The notes under the pieces are model-generated. The model saw only the letters and a program-made list of their open reading frames with translations. It was not told the DNA's origin and searched no databases. DNA of 64,000 nt, taken from the NCBI GenBank assembly GCA_028583685.1, contig JAMXIF010000048.1, positions 24,288,667 to 24,352,666 of the forward strand, given 5' to 3'. Positions 39,245 through 50,269 of this stretch are shown here, piece by piece (position 1 is the stretch's first letter; the number at the start of each line of letters is the position of its first letter). The DNA is from Petaurus breviceps papuanus. Lineage: Eukaryota; Chordata; Mammalia; Diprotodontia; Petauridae. A program made the translations under genes and the position numbers.

Positions 39245-39500
39245 CTGATTTAAAGGAGGATAGAGTCTGGACCATAGGTCCAGATAATGTTCTTAGGATC
39301 CTTGAGTGAAGACAGAGATAAAACTTTATGACCTGTGCCCCATACCCCTTCTAGTCAAAGTCCCTGAAGAAGTCACTTGTCTGAAGCCATCTTTCCCAAG
39401 CTAGGTCCCTATCCTGAAGGAGCTGGGGGATGGAAGGGAAGCTGTCACTGTAGGCATCAGGCCCAGACCCTTTGGACTAGTAGAGAGCTCCCCTGTGGTT
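39245..39500. other. No feature recognised
   Basis: Complex sequence following the dispersed repeat. It may be part of the same unknown element. Confidence 0.3.
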
Positions 39501-39620
39501 TGAGGAACATAGGATTTAAAATGGCAAAGGACTTCAGAGATTATCTGACTAAACTCCCTCATTTTAAAGATGACGAAACTGAGAAGAAAAGGGAATTGGG
39601 GGGCATGCCTGAGAAAATGG
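39500..39620 (-). mobile_element. MIR fragment
   Basis: It contains GGCAAAGGACTTCAGAGATT, CTCCCTCATTTTAAAGATGA and CGAAACTGAG. Confidence 0.65.
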
Positions 39621-39844
39621 AGCCAATGGGAGTGAGGAACCTTAACACAGATACCATCTTCATTTAGTTATCTTATATAGTTACTTCTCACAGTCATCAC
39701 CCACTGGAGAAAGCAAGTGAGAGGACTGAACATCATGCCATCCAAAGTATTCTTTAAAGGGATGCTTAACTTACAGGAAAGAATGACTGGGGGTAAGGGT
39801 GGGTAATGATCACTGAAGTGTTCATATAGGGGAGGGAGATTAGA

Positions 39845-40085
39845 TTTGTCTTACTTTGTCCCAGAATGCAAAACTTAGAGGGAACATTGAGTGCAAGAAG
39901 CAGAGTCCTCCCAAAGTAAAATGAGCTGCCTCAGGAGGTAGTGAGCTCTCCATCACTGGAGTTCTTCAAGTGGATATCCACTAGTCAAGATATTACAGAG
40001 AGAAGTACCGTTTAGGTACAGATTGAACTAATTGGTCTCTTGAGTCCATTCTGACTCAGATTCTACAATAATAGGATTTTAGGCT
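39845..40085 (+). mobile_element. Sense CR1/L3 3' end
   Basis: It contains AGGAGGTAGTGAGCTCTCCA, TCACTGGAGTTCTTCAAGTG, GGTACAGATTGAACTAATTG and CTCAGATTCTACAATA. Confidence 0.75.
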
Positions 40086-40308
40086 TGGGCGATGTCCTTG
40101 GGGAAGTTGAATTGAACTGCAGTTTTGGTCAGGCCCTGGAGTGATCTCTTAAAAGTGTACAATGAGAACTGACTGATTAGTTGATTGATTAAAGCCCACT
40201 TCTGTATGTGCTTTCCCATCCTCTACAGGGAAAGGGGGTTACCATGGGGACAATGTAATAAGGTCAATGGGGCATCTTCACGTCCCCTTTGAAGGGCAAA
40301 CCTCTCTC

Positions 40309-40465
40309 TTTTCTTTTCTTTTCTTTTCTTTTCTTTTCTTTCTTTCTTCCTTCCTTTCTCCTTTCCTTCCTTCATTTCTTTCTTCCTTCCTTCCTTCCTT
40401 CCTTCCTTCCTTCCTTCCTTCCTTCCTTCCTTCCTTCCTTCCTTCCTTCCTTCCTTCCTTCCTTC

Positions 40466-40504
<39 letters not shown>

Positions 40505-40532
40505 TTTCTTTCTTTCTTTCTTTCTTTCTTCA
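40309..40532. repeat. (CTTTT)/(CTTC)/(CTTT) microsatellite
   Basis: Three pure sections follow one another: CTTTT units, CCTT units (about 40385-40466) and CTTT units. Phe/Leu/Pro/Ser frames over it are artefacts. Confidence 0.97.
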
Positions 40533-40804
40533 GCATTTGGGAGGAGGCCTTTGTTGACCAGGCTCAGATGAGTCTTCCAACCTTCCCCCCCGCAAACCCC
40601 CTGATATTATTTAGCTCGTTTTCATGCAGGAATATTAAACAGGAGACATCAAGGCTCAGAAGGCAGGTGAAGAGGCATGAAGGTGTCTCGCCATAAAGAG
40701 GGGAAAGAGGAAATGGAAGAAGAGAAAAAGAAGAGAGAAAAAAAGAGAGCAAGGAAGAACGCCACAAGAAACCTATAGATGGTAGCAGCATCAGCTGTTC
40801 CCAT

Positions 40805-41005
40805 TTCTATATCAGTGACAAACTTTCAGAGTCCTTTTATTACAATATACCTATAAGGTAGGTGGAAGAATTATTATCATCTCCATTTTGCAGATGATGA
40901 AACTAAGTCTCAGAAAAAGACCTGGTCTGCCCAAGGCCACATAAGTAGTAAGCATCATAAGTGGTATTTGTACCCACATACCCAGAGCCCAGGTACTTCC
41001 AGTGA
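40805..41005 (-). mobile_element. MIR/CORE-SINE
   Basis: It contains CAATATACCTATAAGGTAGG, TCATCTCCATTTTGCAGATG and CTGCCCAAGGCCACATAAGT. Confidence 0.7.
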
Positions 41006-41009
41006 GAGA

Positions 41010-41740
41010 TCACTTGACATGAGTCAGAGAAGGCTTCATGAAGGAAGTCGCCCAGGAGTGGTCCTTCAATCGAGCAATAAATCTCAGAGAGAGGAATTAG
41101 AAGCTGTGGAATCCCTCCTAGGCATGACACTGTCTGGAGTGATTCTGAAATCAGAGAAGTCAGGATGAGAGAGAGGGACCAAGAGGAAGCTCAGTTGTTT
41201 TTCATCAGTGTCTGACTCTTCATGACCCCATTTGGGGTTCTCTTGGCAAAGATACAGAGTGGTTTGTGACTTCCTTCTCTAGCTCATTTTGCAGATGAGG
41301 AAACTGAGGCAAAAGGGTTAAGGAATTTTCCCAGAGTCACACAGCCAGGAAGTATCTGAGGACAGATTGGAACTCAAGTCTTTCTGACTTCAGGCCTGGA
41401 ACTGCATCCACTATGCCACCTAGCTGTCCCTGAGAGGAGGCTAAGAAAGTACAATCTGTCTGGAATGTAGACTACTCAGAGAGATGCATCAGGAGATAAG
41501 GCTGGAAGTTAGATTATAACCAGATTGTAGGAGGCCTTGAATGCCAAGCTAAGAAGTTCATCTTTTATTTGGCAGGCAATGGGGAGCCAAGGATGATATC
41601 TGAGTGAAAGAATGATGTGATTAGAGTTGTGGAACAGGAAGATTGCAACATGGATTGTAGAAAGAGAGAACAGTTAGAACACTCTTATAATAACTTGGAA
41701 GAAGGGCAATGAGAGCCTAAGCTAGGGTAGTTGCAGATCC
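41010..41740 (+). mobile_element. Old unnamed mammalian repeat, split by a SINE
   Basis: Left part: CAGAGAAGGCTTCATGAAGG, GTGATTCTGAAATCAGAGAA. Right part after 41442: GTAGGAGGCCTTGAATGCCA, GGCAGGCAATGGGGAGCCAA, ATGATGTGATTAGAGTTGTG. Same family as 31100, 43640-44950 and 60800. Confidence 0.6.
41182..41442 (-). mobile_element. Full-length long CORE-SINE with target-site duplication
   Basis: The body is 41192-41432 in reverse (GTGTCTGACTCTTCATGACC, CTCATTTTGCAGATGAGGAA, CCACTATGCCACCTAGCTGT). Duplication AGAGGAAGCT (41182-41191) and AGAGGAGGCT (41433-41442). It interrupts the old repeat. Confidence 0.92.
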
Positions 41741-41744
41741 ATCT

Positions 41745-41985
41745 CCCTCCTCCTCTACAGACAAGGCCTTTTTGCAGCAAACACCACCCGTCATCATGAC
41801 CCAAATAAACTCTAGTCTACTTGATCTATCAGATGAATACATAGTGCTGACCTCTCATCAATTCTTCCTGACACCTTGGCTTGTGCTTGTATGCGCAAAC
41901 ACACACAGAGACACATATGGGCGCACACTCACACACACATACACACACACATGTCCTTGCAATTTTGCATTACTAAGCCAGGGTG
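41745..41985. other. Unassigned with short CA-rich stretch
   Basis: Impure CACA/CATA sequence at 41897-41952. Otherwise nothing is recognised. Confidence 0.4.
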
Positions 41986-41989
41986 ACTG

Positions 41990-42165
41990 AGGGTCATAGC
42001 AACTTGGATTTAAAACTAAAAAGGACTTTAGGGATCATCTAATTTGAAACCCTCATCCTATGGATGAGGAAGTAGGGGTCCTGAGAAGGAATGGACTTGC
42101 CCTAGGTCATGAAGGTAATAAAGAACAGCCTTGAATCACACCCAGGTCCTTAGACTCCAAAGTCG
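41990..42165 (-). mobile_element. MIR-type SINE
   Basis: It contains AAAAGGACTTTAGGGATCAT, GACTTGCCCTAGGTCATGAA, CACCCAGGTCCTTAGACTCC. Confidence 0.72.
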
Positions 42166-42422
42166 TTATTTACTCATTATGTTTCCATGTAGTATGAGGA
42201 TGGCTTTGTAGGGGTAACACTTATGTGAGAGTGGCTGGCTTAAGCACAAGCACAGGGTACCCTGACACCCCTGTTCCTGTCCTATTCGTCTACTGATGCA
42301 GCCCCTCCCCCTCCCATACCTGTCTCTGTCCTTGGGCAGCCAGCTAATCACAAGCTGCCAGAGAAAGGTGACCTATTAGTGTGATGGATTTGGTGAGGAA
42401 AACAGATGGGATGGAGTCTGGG

Positions 42423-42661
<239 letters not shown>

Positions 42662-42664
42662 TAT

Positions 42665-43335
42665 AACACCTTGGCCTTGGGTTCTGTCCTATCAATATCT
42701 ACCTAGGGTCTCATTAAGAGGCCAGTCACAACTTCCCCCCAACGGTTCCTGCTGCTTTACCCCCTATTCCTTGGAATCATGGGAGAGGGGGGTCCCAACC
42801 TAGACAGCCAGTCTAGAAATAACTCTTCCAAAAGTCACTTTTGTATTAGGTTTTATAATGATGACATGAAATTAATATTTTGCTTTTTAGAGGGGAATTA
42901 GCTATTTTAATCCTTTTTTATTCCTCAGAGACCTCTAAAGGCCCTCTCAATTTAAAGATCTGATGATTCTGTTGGGTAGAACAAGGACCAATAGATGGAA
43001 GTTACAGGAGGCGGCTTTTAGAACAAAAATAAAAAAGGACTCTCCTATATTTAAAGCTGTCTTTTGAGGTAGATAATTACTGGTCACTTGGGGTATCTGA
43101 GTGGACACTGGATAACTATTTGGGGGAGCAGTTATAAATTTGATTCACCCAGACTTAAAACAAACTTTAAAGTCAAAGTACTTGATTTTCAAAAAACATC
43201 TAAGAAATCCAGGATTATGAGCTGCCTTCAAGGAGCTCACAGTCTAGTAAGAGGATAAGACATTCCGTTTAGTCCACCAAATACTTCATAAGCATTAGTG
43301 TGTATGGAACCACTGTGCTCCCTGGGTGAGAAACG
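42665..43335. other. Mostly unassigned
   Basis: About 670 bp. A short piece near 43205-43265 (GAGCTGCCTTCAAGGAGCTC, ACAGTCTAGTAAGAGG) belongs to the old unnamed repeat. The rest is not recognised. Confidence 0.4.
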
Positions 43336-43339
43336 CTAG

Positions 43340-43425
43340 TCTGCAGTATTCCTCAAACTGTGGGTCACAGCCCAGTTTAAGAAGTGCTGATGGGGTCACA
43401 AATGGAAAAAATATAAGAGGCCTTG
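43340..43425. mobile_element. MER5-like hAT fragment
   Basis: TTCCTCAAACTGTGGGTCAC, AGCCCAGTTTAAGAAGTGCT and GATGGGGTCACAAATGG match the MER5/Charlie terminal wording. Confidence 0.62.
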
Positions 43426-43639
43426 AGCTATATAAGACATGGTCTCTCTCCTTAAGGAGCTCACAGCCTGGCATACATCCTAGAGATTTCTCATACGTCA
43501 TACTGCACAATGAACATGTTAGCACGGTAGAGAAAAAGTACTGGATGAGACATGAGAGGGAAGGTCAATATTAATCCAAGATCTTGTTTTAAAGTTATAA
43601 TTATTAACACTTCTGAGCCAGCATTTATTTTTGAACATT

Positions 43640-44075
43640 TAACAATTTAAGTCAAGCAACATTACGTGTCTACTATGTGCCAGGTACTATGTTAAGCACA
43701 AAGGGATGCAGAAAGAAAATTCAAACAGCCCCTGACATCAAAGAGTTGATATACAGCCAAAAGGAGATAAAGTGTACAGTTAAGTATAAACAAGGTAATT
43801 CTAGCAACACTTGGGGGATAGGAAAAGCCTCATGAAGGAGGTGACTCTGGGCCTGGGCCTTGAAGGAAGCTAGGGATTCCAAATGCAAAAAGTGAGGAGG
43901 AAATAAGCACCTTCTGGTGTCAGGGACAGCTCAGATTCAAGGAAGAGCTAGTTGGCACAGATGGACAGAATGTGGAGTTCTTAAGTGGAGCAACGGACAA
44001 TAAATTTGGAAAGCTAAGTGGAAGCTGGACTGTAGGGAGGCTTCAATGCCAACCTGGTGCCTTTGTATTTTATCC
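43640..44075 (+). mobile_element. Old unnamed mammalian repeat, first part
   Basis: It contains TACTATGTGCCAGGTACTAT, AAGGAGGTGACTCTGGGCCT, GGGCCTTGAAGGAAGCTAGG and GGCTTCAATGCCAACCTGGT. It resumes at 44645 after copy B of the dispersed repeat, a MIR and an AT-rich array. Confidence 0.6.
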
Positions 44076-44160
44076 TTTTCACTGTAAGTGCAGGGATCCA
44101 GGAGCCCTAGGTTGCCTACCACCAATTGGGCAAGAAGTCTTTAGCTCCTAGGAGACTGAC
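44076..44160. repeat. Dispersed repeat of unknown family, copy B
   Basis: TTTTCACTGTAAGTGCAGGG, ATCCAGGAGCCCTAGGTTGC and GGGCAAGAAGTCTTTAGCTC are the counterpart of 39153-39240. Confidence 0.55.
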
Positions 44161-44164
44161 CACT

Positions 44165-44365
44165 ACCCAGGCACATATGTTATATATAGTGGATAGATGA
44201 CTGGCCTTGAAGTCAAGAAAACCTAAACTCAGATCCAACCTTAAACACATTGTAGCTGTGTGAACCTGGAAAATTACTTAACTAGTACCTGCTTCAATTT
44301 CCTTATCTGTGAAATGGGAATAGTAATAGCACCTATCTTCCAAGGTTGTTGTAAGGATGAGACTA
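44165..44365 (+). mobile_element. MIR-type SINE
   Basis: It contains ATATATAGTGGATAGATGAC, CTCAGATCCAACCTTAAACA, TTGTAGCTGTGTGAACCTGG and AATTTCCTTATCTGTGAAAT, passing into the AT array. Confidence 0.82.
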
Positions 44366-44645
44366 AAAAATAAACAAACAAATAAACAAATTAATTAATG
44401 GATAAATAGATGAATGAATTAGAGCATAAATGACAAATTAAACAATAAAAATAAATAATCAAATGAATGAAGTGAATAAATCTTAAAACACTATATAACT
44501 ATATATTTATATATTGATAAATCAAATGAATAAAGTACTTTATGAACCTTAAAACACCACATAAATATAAATGTATGTATTATATATATTATATTTATAT
44601 GTCATACATAAATATAGAAACACTATATAAATGCTAGCTATCATT
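44365..44645. repeat. AAAT-rich array with re-copied MIR end
   Basis: AAATAAAC/AATGAATG units contain three echoes of the MIR 3' end (CTTAAAACACTATATAACTA; CCTTAAAACACCACATAAAT; ACACTATATAAATGCTAGCT). Unequal copying of the MIR tail is the likely origin. Confidence 0.7.
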
Positions 44646-44950
44646 TATTTTAGAAGCAATAAGGAGCCACCGAATCTTTTTGAGTAGAGAGTGACATATT
44701 ACTTAGTATTTAGGTGAGACGTATTATTTAGTATTACTTGTTTGATAGCTATGTGGAGGATGAATATAAGAAGAGAGACTAGAAGAAAGGGGGCAGATAA
44801 GAAAGCCATTACAAATCTAATTAAAAGATGATAAGGGCCAAAGGCAGGGTAGTAGTCATGTGAGTAGAAAGGAGGAGATACATTCAAACAAAGTTGGGAG
44901 ATGTAAAAATGGCAAAATTTTGGTTACTGATTGGATATGTACACATAGAG
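44645..44950 (+). mobile_element. Old unnamed mammalian repeat, second part
   Basis: It contains AGCAATAAGGAGCCACCGAA, TTGAGTAGAGAGTGACATAT and GCTATGTGGAGGATGAATAT, the expected continuation of 43640-44075. Confidence 0.6.
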
Positions 44951-44984
44951 AAATGTGGTCAGGCTATATAGGAGTCAAACAATG

Positions 44985-45165
44985 AAAGGAGCCTGTAGTT
45001 ATAGCCAAGAGACCAGAGTTCAAGTCCTAATTCTGTCATTGGCTCATTGTGTGACTGTGGACAAGTAATTTTTTGTCTCTCTGGGCCTCAGAGTCTTCAT
45101 TTATAAAATAAAGGAATTGCCCTAGATGATCTCTAACACCTCTTCAAGGCATCTACTGGGTCATA
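44985..45165 (+). mobile_element. MIR-type SINE
   Basis: It contains AGACCAGAGTTCAAGTCCTA, TTGTGTGACTGTGGACAAGT, TGGGCCTCAGAGTCTTCATT and GCCCTAGATGATCTCTAACA. Confidence 0.83.
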
Positions 45166-45364
45166 AAGATCTCTGAGGCTAGGGAAGGTCTCATTTTTCA
45201 TCTTTCTTTATTCAAGCAGAAGGCCTCGCATTCAGTAGGTGCTAAATAGAATAACACAGGTCTATAAGTTCTATCACATACCCAGTGCCCTTGGGTATAT
45301 TTCATGTGTTTGCATGTAAATCTGTTTATAAGTGTGTTGATAAACACAGGCACACTACAGGGAT

Positions 45365-45535
45365 GAAAGACTTTGAATTAGAAAAGATCCTCATAGGTCA
45401 TCCAATAAAATCCTCTCATCTAATGATTAAAGAAACATTAAAGCATGTGCCCAGGGTCACATGTGTAGAAAATGACAGTCAGGATTCAAACTCAAATCCT
45501 TTGATTCTAAATCCAAGTTACATGCTGCCTTCCCT
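45365..45535 (-). mobile_element. MIR-type SINE
   Basis: It contains GAATTAGAAAAGATCCTCAT, GTGCCCAGGGTCACATGTGT and AAACTCAAATCCTTTGATTC. Confidence 0.72.
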
Positions 45536-45594
45536 GCATACACTTCAGAAAATCAGAAATTCAGGAAATCTTTTACCTTTGTTGTTAAAAAGGG

Positions 45595-45785
45595 AAAAAT
45601 AAGAGAAGAGGATGGAAAAGGAAGGATCAAAAGAGGAGGAAAGAAAAGATATAGAAGGATGATGAGAAATGAGGATAGAAGACAAGAAGGAAGGGCAGAG
45701 AAGAGGGCAAGAGAAGCTAGAGGAGTCAAGATAGGTGGGGACAGAAGAGAGAAATAAAGTGGAGGGAAAAGGGAAAGAAGGACAT
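45595..45785. repeat. Homopurine-biased GA/GGAA stretch
   Basis: Irregular GAAAAG, GGAGGA and GAGAAG words over about 190 bp, with few pyrimidines. Confidence 0.65.
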
Positions 45786-45789
45786 TTAA

Positions 45790-46310
45790 TTTTTACTTTC
45801 TCAAATCTATTTTTCTAGTTAGCCCTTCTATAAAATGAAGACATTGGGGACTAAGCAGAGGATTGAGTATGGAGCCAAGGAAAAAGGAGAAGATACAAAG
45901 AGGGGAGGTTGGGAAGAAACCTAAACCTAAATCCAGAATTACTTGGGGGTAGGTTCCCATAAAATTTGAGCTGAGACAGGAGCTGAAGAGTGAGGTGGAA
46001 TGGGGTGGGAAAAGGGGGTTCAACAGGAAGACCATCTCAACCTTGGAGTCTAGAGCACCTCAAAAAGTCCCAGATGGCCCCAGAGAATAGTAGGTAGGGA
46101 GTCTATAATAATTTGCCTCTCCCTTCTCTAGGGTCAGTCAGACTGAGGTTTCCTCCATCCCTCTGTTCCCCTCTGCAAATCACTTACACAAGTATTAGTC
46201 AGACTCTAGGAAGCACAGCTTCCAAGACTGGTCTGTGCTAGAAATGGCTTGACTGAATTATTAACAATGTCTGTGGAGTCCAGCTAAAACACAAGGGAAT
46301 GGTGGTCAAC
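45790..46310. other. No feature recognised
   Basis: Complex sequence. The 80-codon reverse frame at 45793-46035 has no family resemblance. Confidence 0.35.
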
Positions 46311-46314
46311 CCTC

Positions 46315-46590
46315 TGCCCAAGAATGTTGGTAAATGTTTAATGACGGGCTCTCTGAGGGGAAAAAATGCATATGCAACACACTTTTAATATTAATCTGCA
46401 ATATTAACATTCTTCATAACTCTTAAGTATAGATAATCAATATAACTATAATTCAAGTCCTTTTTTTTGTAGCATTTGCCAATTTCTAAGGAGTAAATGC
46501 TCATTTTCAAAATAAAATTAACAAAATTGTTAACAAAATTTAACAATCAGACACAGTTGGATCCAGCACACTGACCTCTACAATGCTGAG
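46315..46590. mobile_element. hAT-like DNA element, family 2 copy 2
   Basis: GGTAAATGTTTAATGACGGG, GTAGCATTTGCCAATTTCTA, AGGAGTAAATGCTCATTTTC and GTTGGATCCAGCACACTGAC follow the same order as 21953-22213. The left terminal repeat is eroded. Confidence 0.65.
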
Positions 46591-46599
46591 CTCTTTATC

Positions 46600-47005
46600 T
46601 GTGGTGTCCTGTTTACATGAACCTTCTGTAAAGGCTGCCACTCCCAGCTTACAGAGACTTCACTGATTCCCTGGCTCTGTACTATCCTCACTGTAAGCCC
46701 TCTGTCCATGGTGCTGCACCTTCCCTCACAAAGTTTTCAATCTGCATTATAATGTCTTTTCCTCCGCCCCCGCCCTCCCAAAGCTGGCTCACCGGTCTCT
46801 ATCCTAGGTCTTACAAGACTGTTGTGGTCTCCTGCACTTGTTCTCTCCTACCACCACCACCCTCCTCTATAAAATACCCTCTTCATTTTCCCTCCTGAAC
46901 TCAGGACTCTTAGCCTGGGGGAGCGGGGGCTCTTAACTGTTTTACTCTTTGTATTAAGAACTTTAGCAATTGTTCCAGTCTGGCCTCCCCTATGAGAACT
47001 GAACT
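46600..47005. other. No feature recognised
   Basis: Complex sequence with no repeat wording that I can support. Confidence 0.35.
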
Positions 47006-47009
47006 CACA

Positions 47010-47200
47010 GGCAATCAGACCTGAAAGGTACCTTAGAAACCATCTAACCAACTCTATAATTTTGTAAGTAAGGAAGCCACGGACCAGAGAGGTCAAGAAA
47101 GTTGCCAAAGGCCACACAGGAAATTGATGACAGGACCAGGAGTTGAACCCAGTCTTCCCTAGTTCTACATTAGTGAGCTCTCCATAGTGTTATGTTGTCT
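47010..47200 (-). mobile_element. MIR-type SINE
   Basis: It contains CAGACCTGAAAGGTACCTTA, AGTTGCCAAAGGCCACACAG, ACCAGGAGTTGAACCCAGTC. Confidence 0.78.
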
Positions 47201-47249
47201 TCCTATCAAGGTCAAGCAAAATCCAAAAAACAAAACAAAACAAAACCTC

Positions 47250-47430
47250 TTGGAATCAGGAGACCTGGGTTAAATCCCCGTTTACTGTGTGAATCTGGAC
47301 AAGTCACTTTCCCTCTCTGAGTTGCTATTTTTTATTTGTAAAATAAGGACAATACTGTTCTATCTACCTCACAGTAATGGATTATGTAAACCTTAAAAGT
47401 CCTATAAAAATATTAGTTATTATTTCTGAA
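47250..47430 (+). mobile_element. MIR-type SINE
   Basis: It contains GGAATCAGGAGACCTGGGTT, TGTGTGAATCTGGACAAGTC, TATCTACCTCACAGTAATGG and ATATTAGTTATTATT. Confidence 0.83.
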
Positions 47431-47689
47431 ATGCTCTTCATCCAAATAGGTATTTAGAAATAAAATTAGTCTGCATTCGAGGAAGTCCTGTCCTTGTGGA
47501 TTCAAGGAGGGTGGGGGGGGGAGAGATGGAGAAGGCAATATAATAACATTCTTGGGGGAAAAAAGTGTACCTGCAAGGAGATCATTCACAAGCCCTTTTA
47601 CTTATCTCATTCTGAGGCCTTACAGATTGACAGTCAGAAAGTTTGTATGTGTGATTTGATCCCTTCATGTTGTAAATAGGACCCAAGAA

Positions 47690-48060
47690 TACTATATTTG
47701 GAGTCAGAAGACGTAGATTCAAATTCCTGTTCTTCTTCTATATGGGTGTCCTTGGCAAGTCATTTAACTTTTAGGGGCCTTAGTTCTCTCATCTGTAAAA
47801 TAAGGGTAGAGCATGCTTAATAATCTTGAAGTTTTCTTCTAGCTCTAGATCCCATGAAGTAGTGACATCTGTAGTCACCCAGTTAATCAATGTCAGGTTT
47901 GGAATTTGAGACCAGATCTCCTAACTCCAAGTCCAATGTTCTTTCTACTACCCCATACTTCAAGGTTTATGAGTCACTTAAATTTTCTAGGTTTCAGTTT
48001 TCCTTATTTATGATGAGCAAGTTAGACAAAGGTCTCCTCTGGCTCTAATTATCTGTTAAA
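47690..48060. mobile_element. Three abutting MIR-type fragments
   Basis: Forward 47690-47868 (TTGGAGTCAGAAGACGTAGA, TTCTAGCTCTAGATCCCATG). Reverse 47870-47960 (AACTCCAAGTCCAATGTTCT). Forward 47965-48055 (GAGTCACTTAAATTTTCTAG). Confidence 0.7.
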
Positions 48061-48064
48061 AAAG

Positions 48065-48400
48065 TTAATTCATCCAGCTCTCAGTGGAGGAAAACACTCA
48101 AATCTCTTCCAACTTTCCCTTGGAAGCTAGAAGACTATTGCTCAAACCTCATCTCCCAGAATTCCCTACTCCTAATAGCAGTGTCTCTTGTCCTTCTGCC
48201 TTGTAGATCACTTTCCTATCCCAATTGGCCATTGTCAAAATCAATACTGATGGCTCATAGCCAAGATCATCCCTGGCCAGACTAGCCTTTTGCATCCTTC
48301 CTTGCTTAACAAAAGGTGGGGAGTTTAGGTGTGAGGATTAAGGGGAAGCCCATAAACCCAGAGAACCAACAGTTCTCTCGGTCCCAGGCAGACTTTTCAT
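48065..48400. other. No feature recognised
   Basis: Complex sequence ahead of the AT-rich candidate element. Confidence 0.3.
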
Positions 48401-48730
48401 TGTTCCTTTCAATTTATTATCAGCTAAAGATTTCACTTGAGCTGCCAAGAAATGATATTCACAAATAAGTATGTAAATCCTTTGTAAATTTATGCTAATT
48501 ACTTATTTTAATTATAATGTAAATAAGTAATTACTGAATAATTTTAAAGTATTTACATGGGGGTGTGTGATTTAGACACTAACTTGTTATAAGATATAAA
48601 AACTATAAATTATACAGTAATTATGCCCCAATTTACATGCTAAGACCAAACACAATTACATGCACAAGCAAAATATAAATAATCAGGTAATTCTCCAGTA
48701 GTTACTGTGTAATAACATGTTTGTTTTTCC
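48400..48730. promoter_or_regulatory. AT-rich candidate enhancer with 13-bp inverted repeat
   Basis: A repeat-free, complex AT-rich island with many homeodomain-like words (TTTATTATCAGC, TGCTAATTACTTATTTTAAT, AAATAAGTAATTACTGAATA, CAGTAATTATGCCCC, AATAATCAGGTAATTC). TAATTACTTATTT (48496-48508) and its exact inverse AAATAAGTAATTA (48521-48533) lie 12 bp apart. Paired dyads of this kind can bind homeodomain dimers. Regulatory function is inferred. Confidence 0.45.
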
Positions 48731-48889
48731 CTGGTTAGTAGAATAGCCTCCTACACTGGTGTGCTATGTGAAACCTTAGCAAGCTGAGAAGTCAGAAATT
48801 TTCAAACAAAACCAAAGGAAGAAAGAAACAATAAAATAAGACAAACAAATGAAGTCTATTACCTGATAGAACAAGTCATATATCACAGA

Positions 48890-49190
48890 ATATAGACTGT
48901 TGGGAACATGAGAAGAACACAGAATGTTAAAACAAAGAACAAAGAATATTAACAGAATGTTGGATATAAAATCTCTTAACAATGTTTGAACAAAGAACAC
49001 AGAATTATAGAAATAGACAGGATCATAGAAATAGCCTAGACCTGTGCCCTCATTTTACAGATGAGGAAATTGAGGGCAAGAGAGATAAAGTGACTTGCCA
49101 AAAGTCACACAGAAGGTTAGTGGCAGAGCCAGAACCCATGCTTCCTGACTCCTGGTTCAGGGCTCTCTGGATAGGTATATTGAGTGTGAT
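48890..49190 (-). mobile_element. MIR-type SINE headed by ~32-bp-like repeats
   Basis: ACAGAATGTT, AAGAATATTA, CAGAATGTTG and CAGAATTATAG heads recur at 48890-49010. The reversed MIR follows (CTCATTTTACAGATGAGGAA, GTGACTTGCCAAAAGTCACA). Confidence 0.8.
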
Positions 49191-49425
49191 GGATGTGACA
49201 GGTGTATAGTTTTCTCAAGTGTATTGGTGTGACTGGTGTCACAGGTGTATTAGTGTGACTGGTGAATTGGGTGTGATGGTGTGACAGTTTCTTGGGTGTG
49301 ATAGTGTGATGAGTGTGACAGGTGTATTCAATCTGACTAGGATGGGTGTGACAGCAGCTAGTGTAGCAGGTGTACAGAATGCCACTGGAAAAGGTGGGAC
49401 AGTATGATGGGTGTGACAGAATCTC
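49175..49425. repeat. Degenerate GTGTGACAG minisatellite
   Basis: GGTGTGAC, AGGTGTATT and GGGTGTGATG words repeat irregularly for about 250 bp. The reverse frame rich in Thr, Pro and Val is a by-product. Confidence 0.75.
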
Positions 49426-49429
49426 CCCA

Positions 49430-50220
49430 CTCCAAGATTTTTTTTCTCCTGGTTCCCTGAAAAGGCTACATTCTCTCTTACTCCCTTGGGTGCTCTAACA
49501 GTCTCACTTCCTTCTAGCTTGGTTATTCTTCTGGACTAAGACACTTCCCCCCCCCGCTCTTTTTCTAATAATCCTTCTGGCTCTCTCCTTCCAGCTACTA
49601 GCACTCAGCTCCTATCCCTTTCCCCCATCTCCTTCTCTGTGTAAAGACAGTTAGCAGTCCATCTCAGAAAGACAAAAGGTGGATCCATTCCCCTTGTTTC
49701 TCATTATCACATTTAGTCATTGAGCCATCGATATATATACATGCAATGGGTGCATTTAGCAACAAATTTTAGATGCTTGGATAAGTTGATTGTTTCTTCC
49801 TTATGGGATCCTGGATTTCCAGGGACAAGCACCAGCTGCTCACTGACCTTCAAGAAAGTAGCAGGTTAGAAAAAGTCACAGTCCAGGGAAAATTATAGGA
49901 TTTTTAGGTTGGAGTCCATAAATAGGACCCATTTCAGATCCTTCTCTCTTTGTAGGCAGTAAGTTTTCAATCTGGGAAACTACCACTGGGTCAATGTGTG
50001 GTACTTTGTTGTATTATCAATTTTTCCCCAAGAGTTTAATTTTTTTTATAAAGTTATATTGAATTCTACTTGTCAATGATCATCATTTGTATACATACTT
50101 AAAGGATACAGTTTAAAGTTAAGCATATAATACCTCATCCACTTTCACACCAACCCTACACTTCAAGCTATTTTATTCAATTTTCCCCTTGTAAAATGAG
50201 GGTGGAAACCATTACTGAAC
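49430..50220. other. No feature recognised
   Basis: About 790 bp of complex sequence with two short homopolymers (T near 49441, C near 49549). No gene or repeat can be supported. Confidence 0.35.
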
Positions 50221-50269
50221 CACAGAATCTTAGATTTGGAATGGACCTCAGAGACCAGTTAGTCCAAAG

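Noticed and set aside
40267-40696. Overlapping frames of 96 and 135 codons
   Set aside because: They are driven by the CTTT/CCTT microsatellite. The downstream part has no recognisable domain.
49239-49430. Thr/Pro/Val-rich reverse frame
   Set aside because: It comes from the degenerate GTGTGACAG minisatellite.
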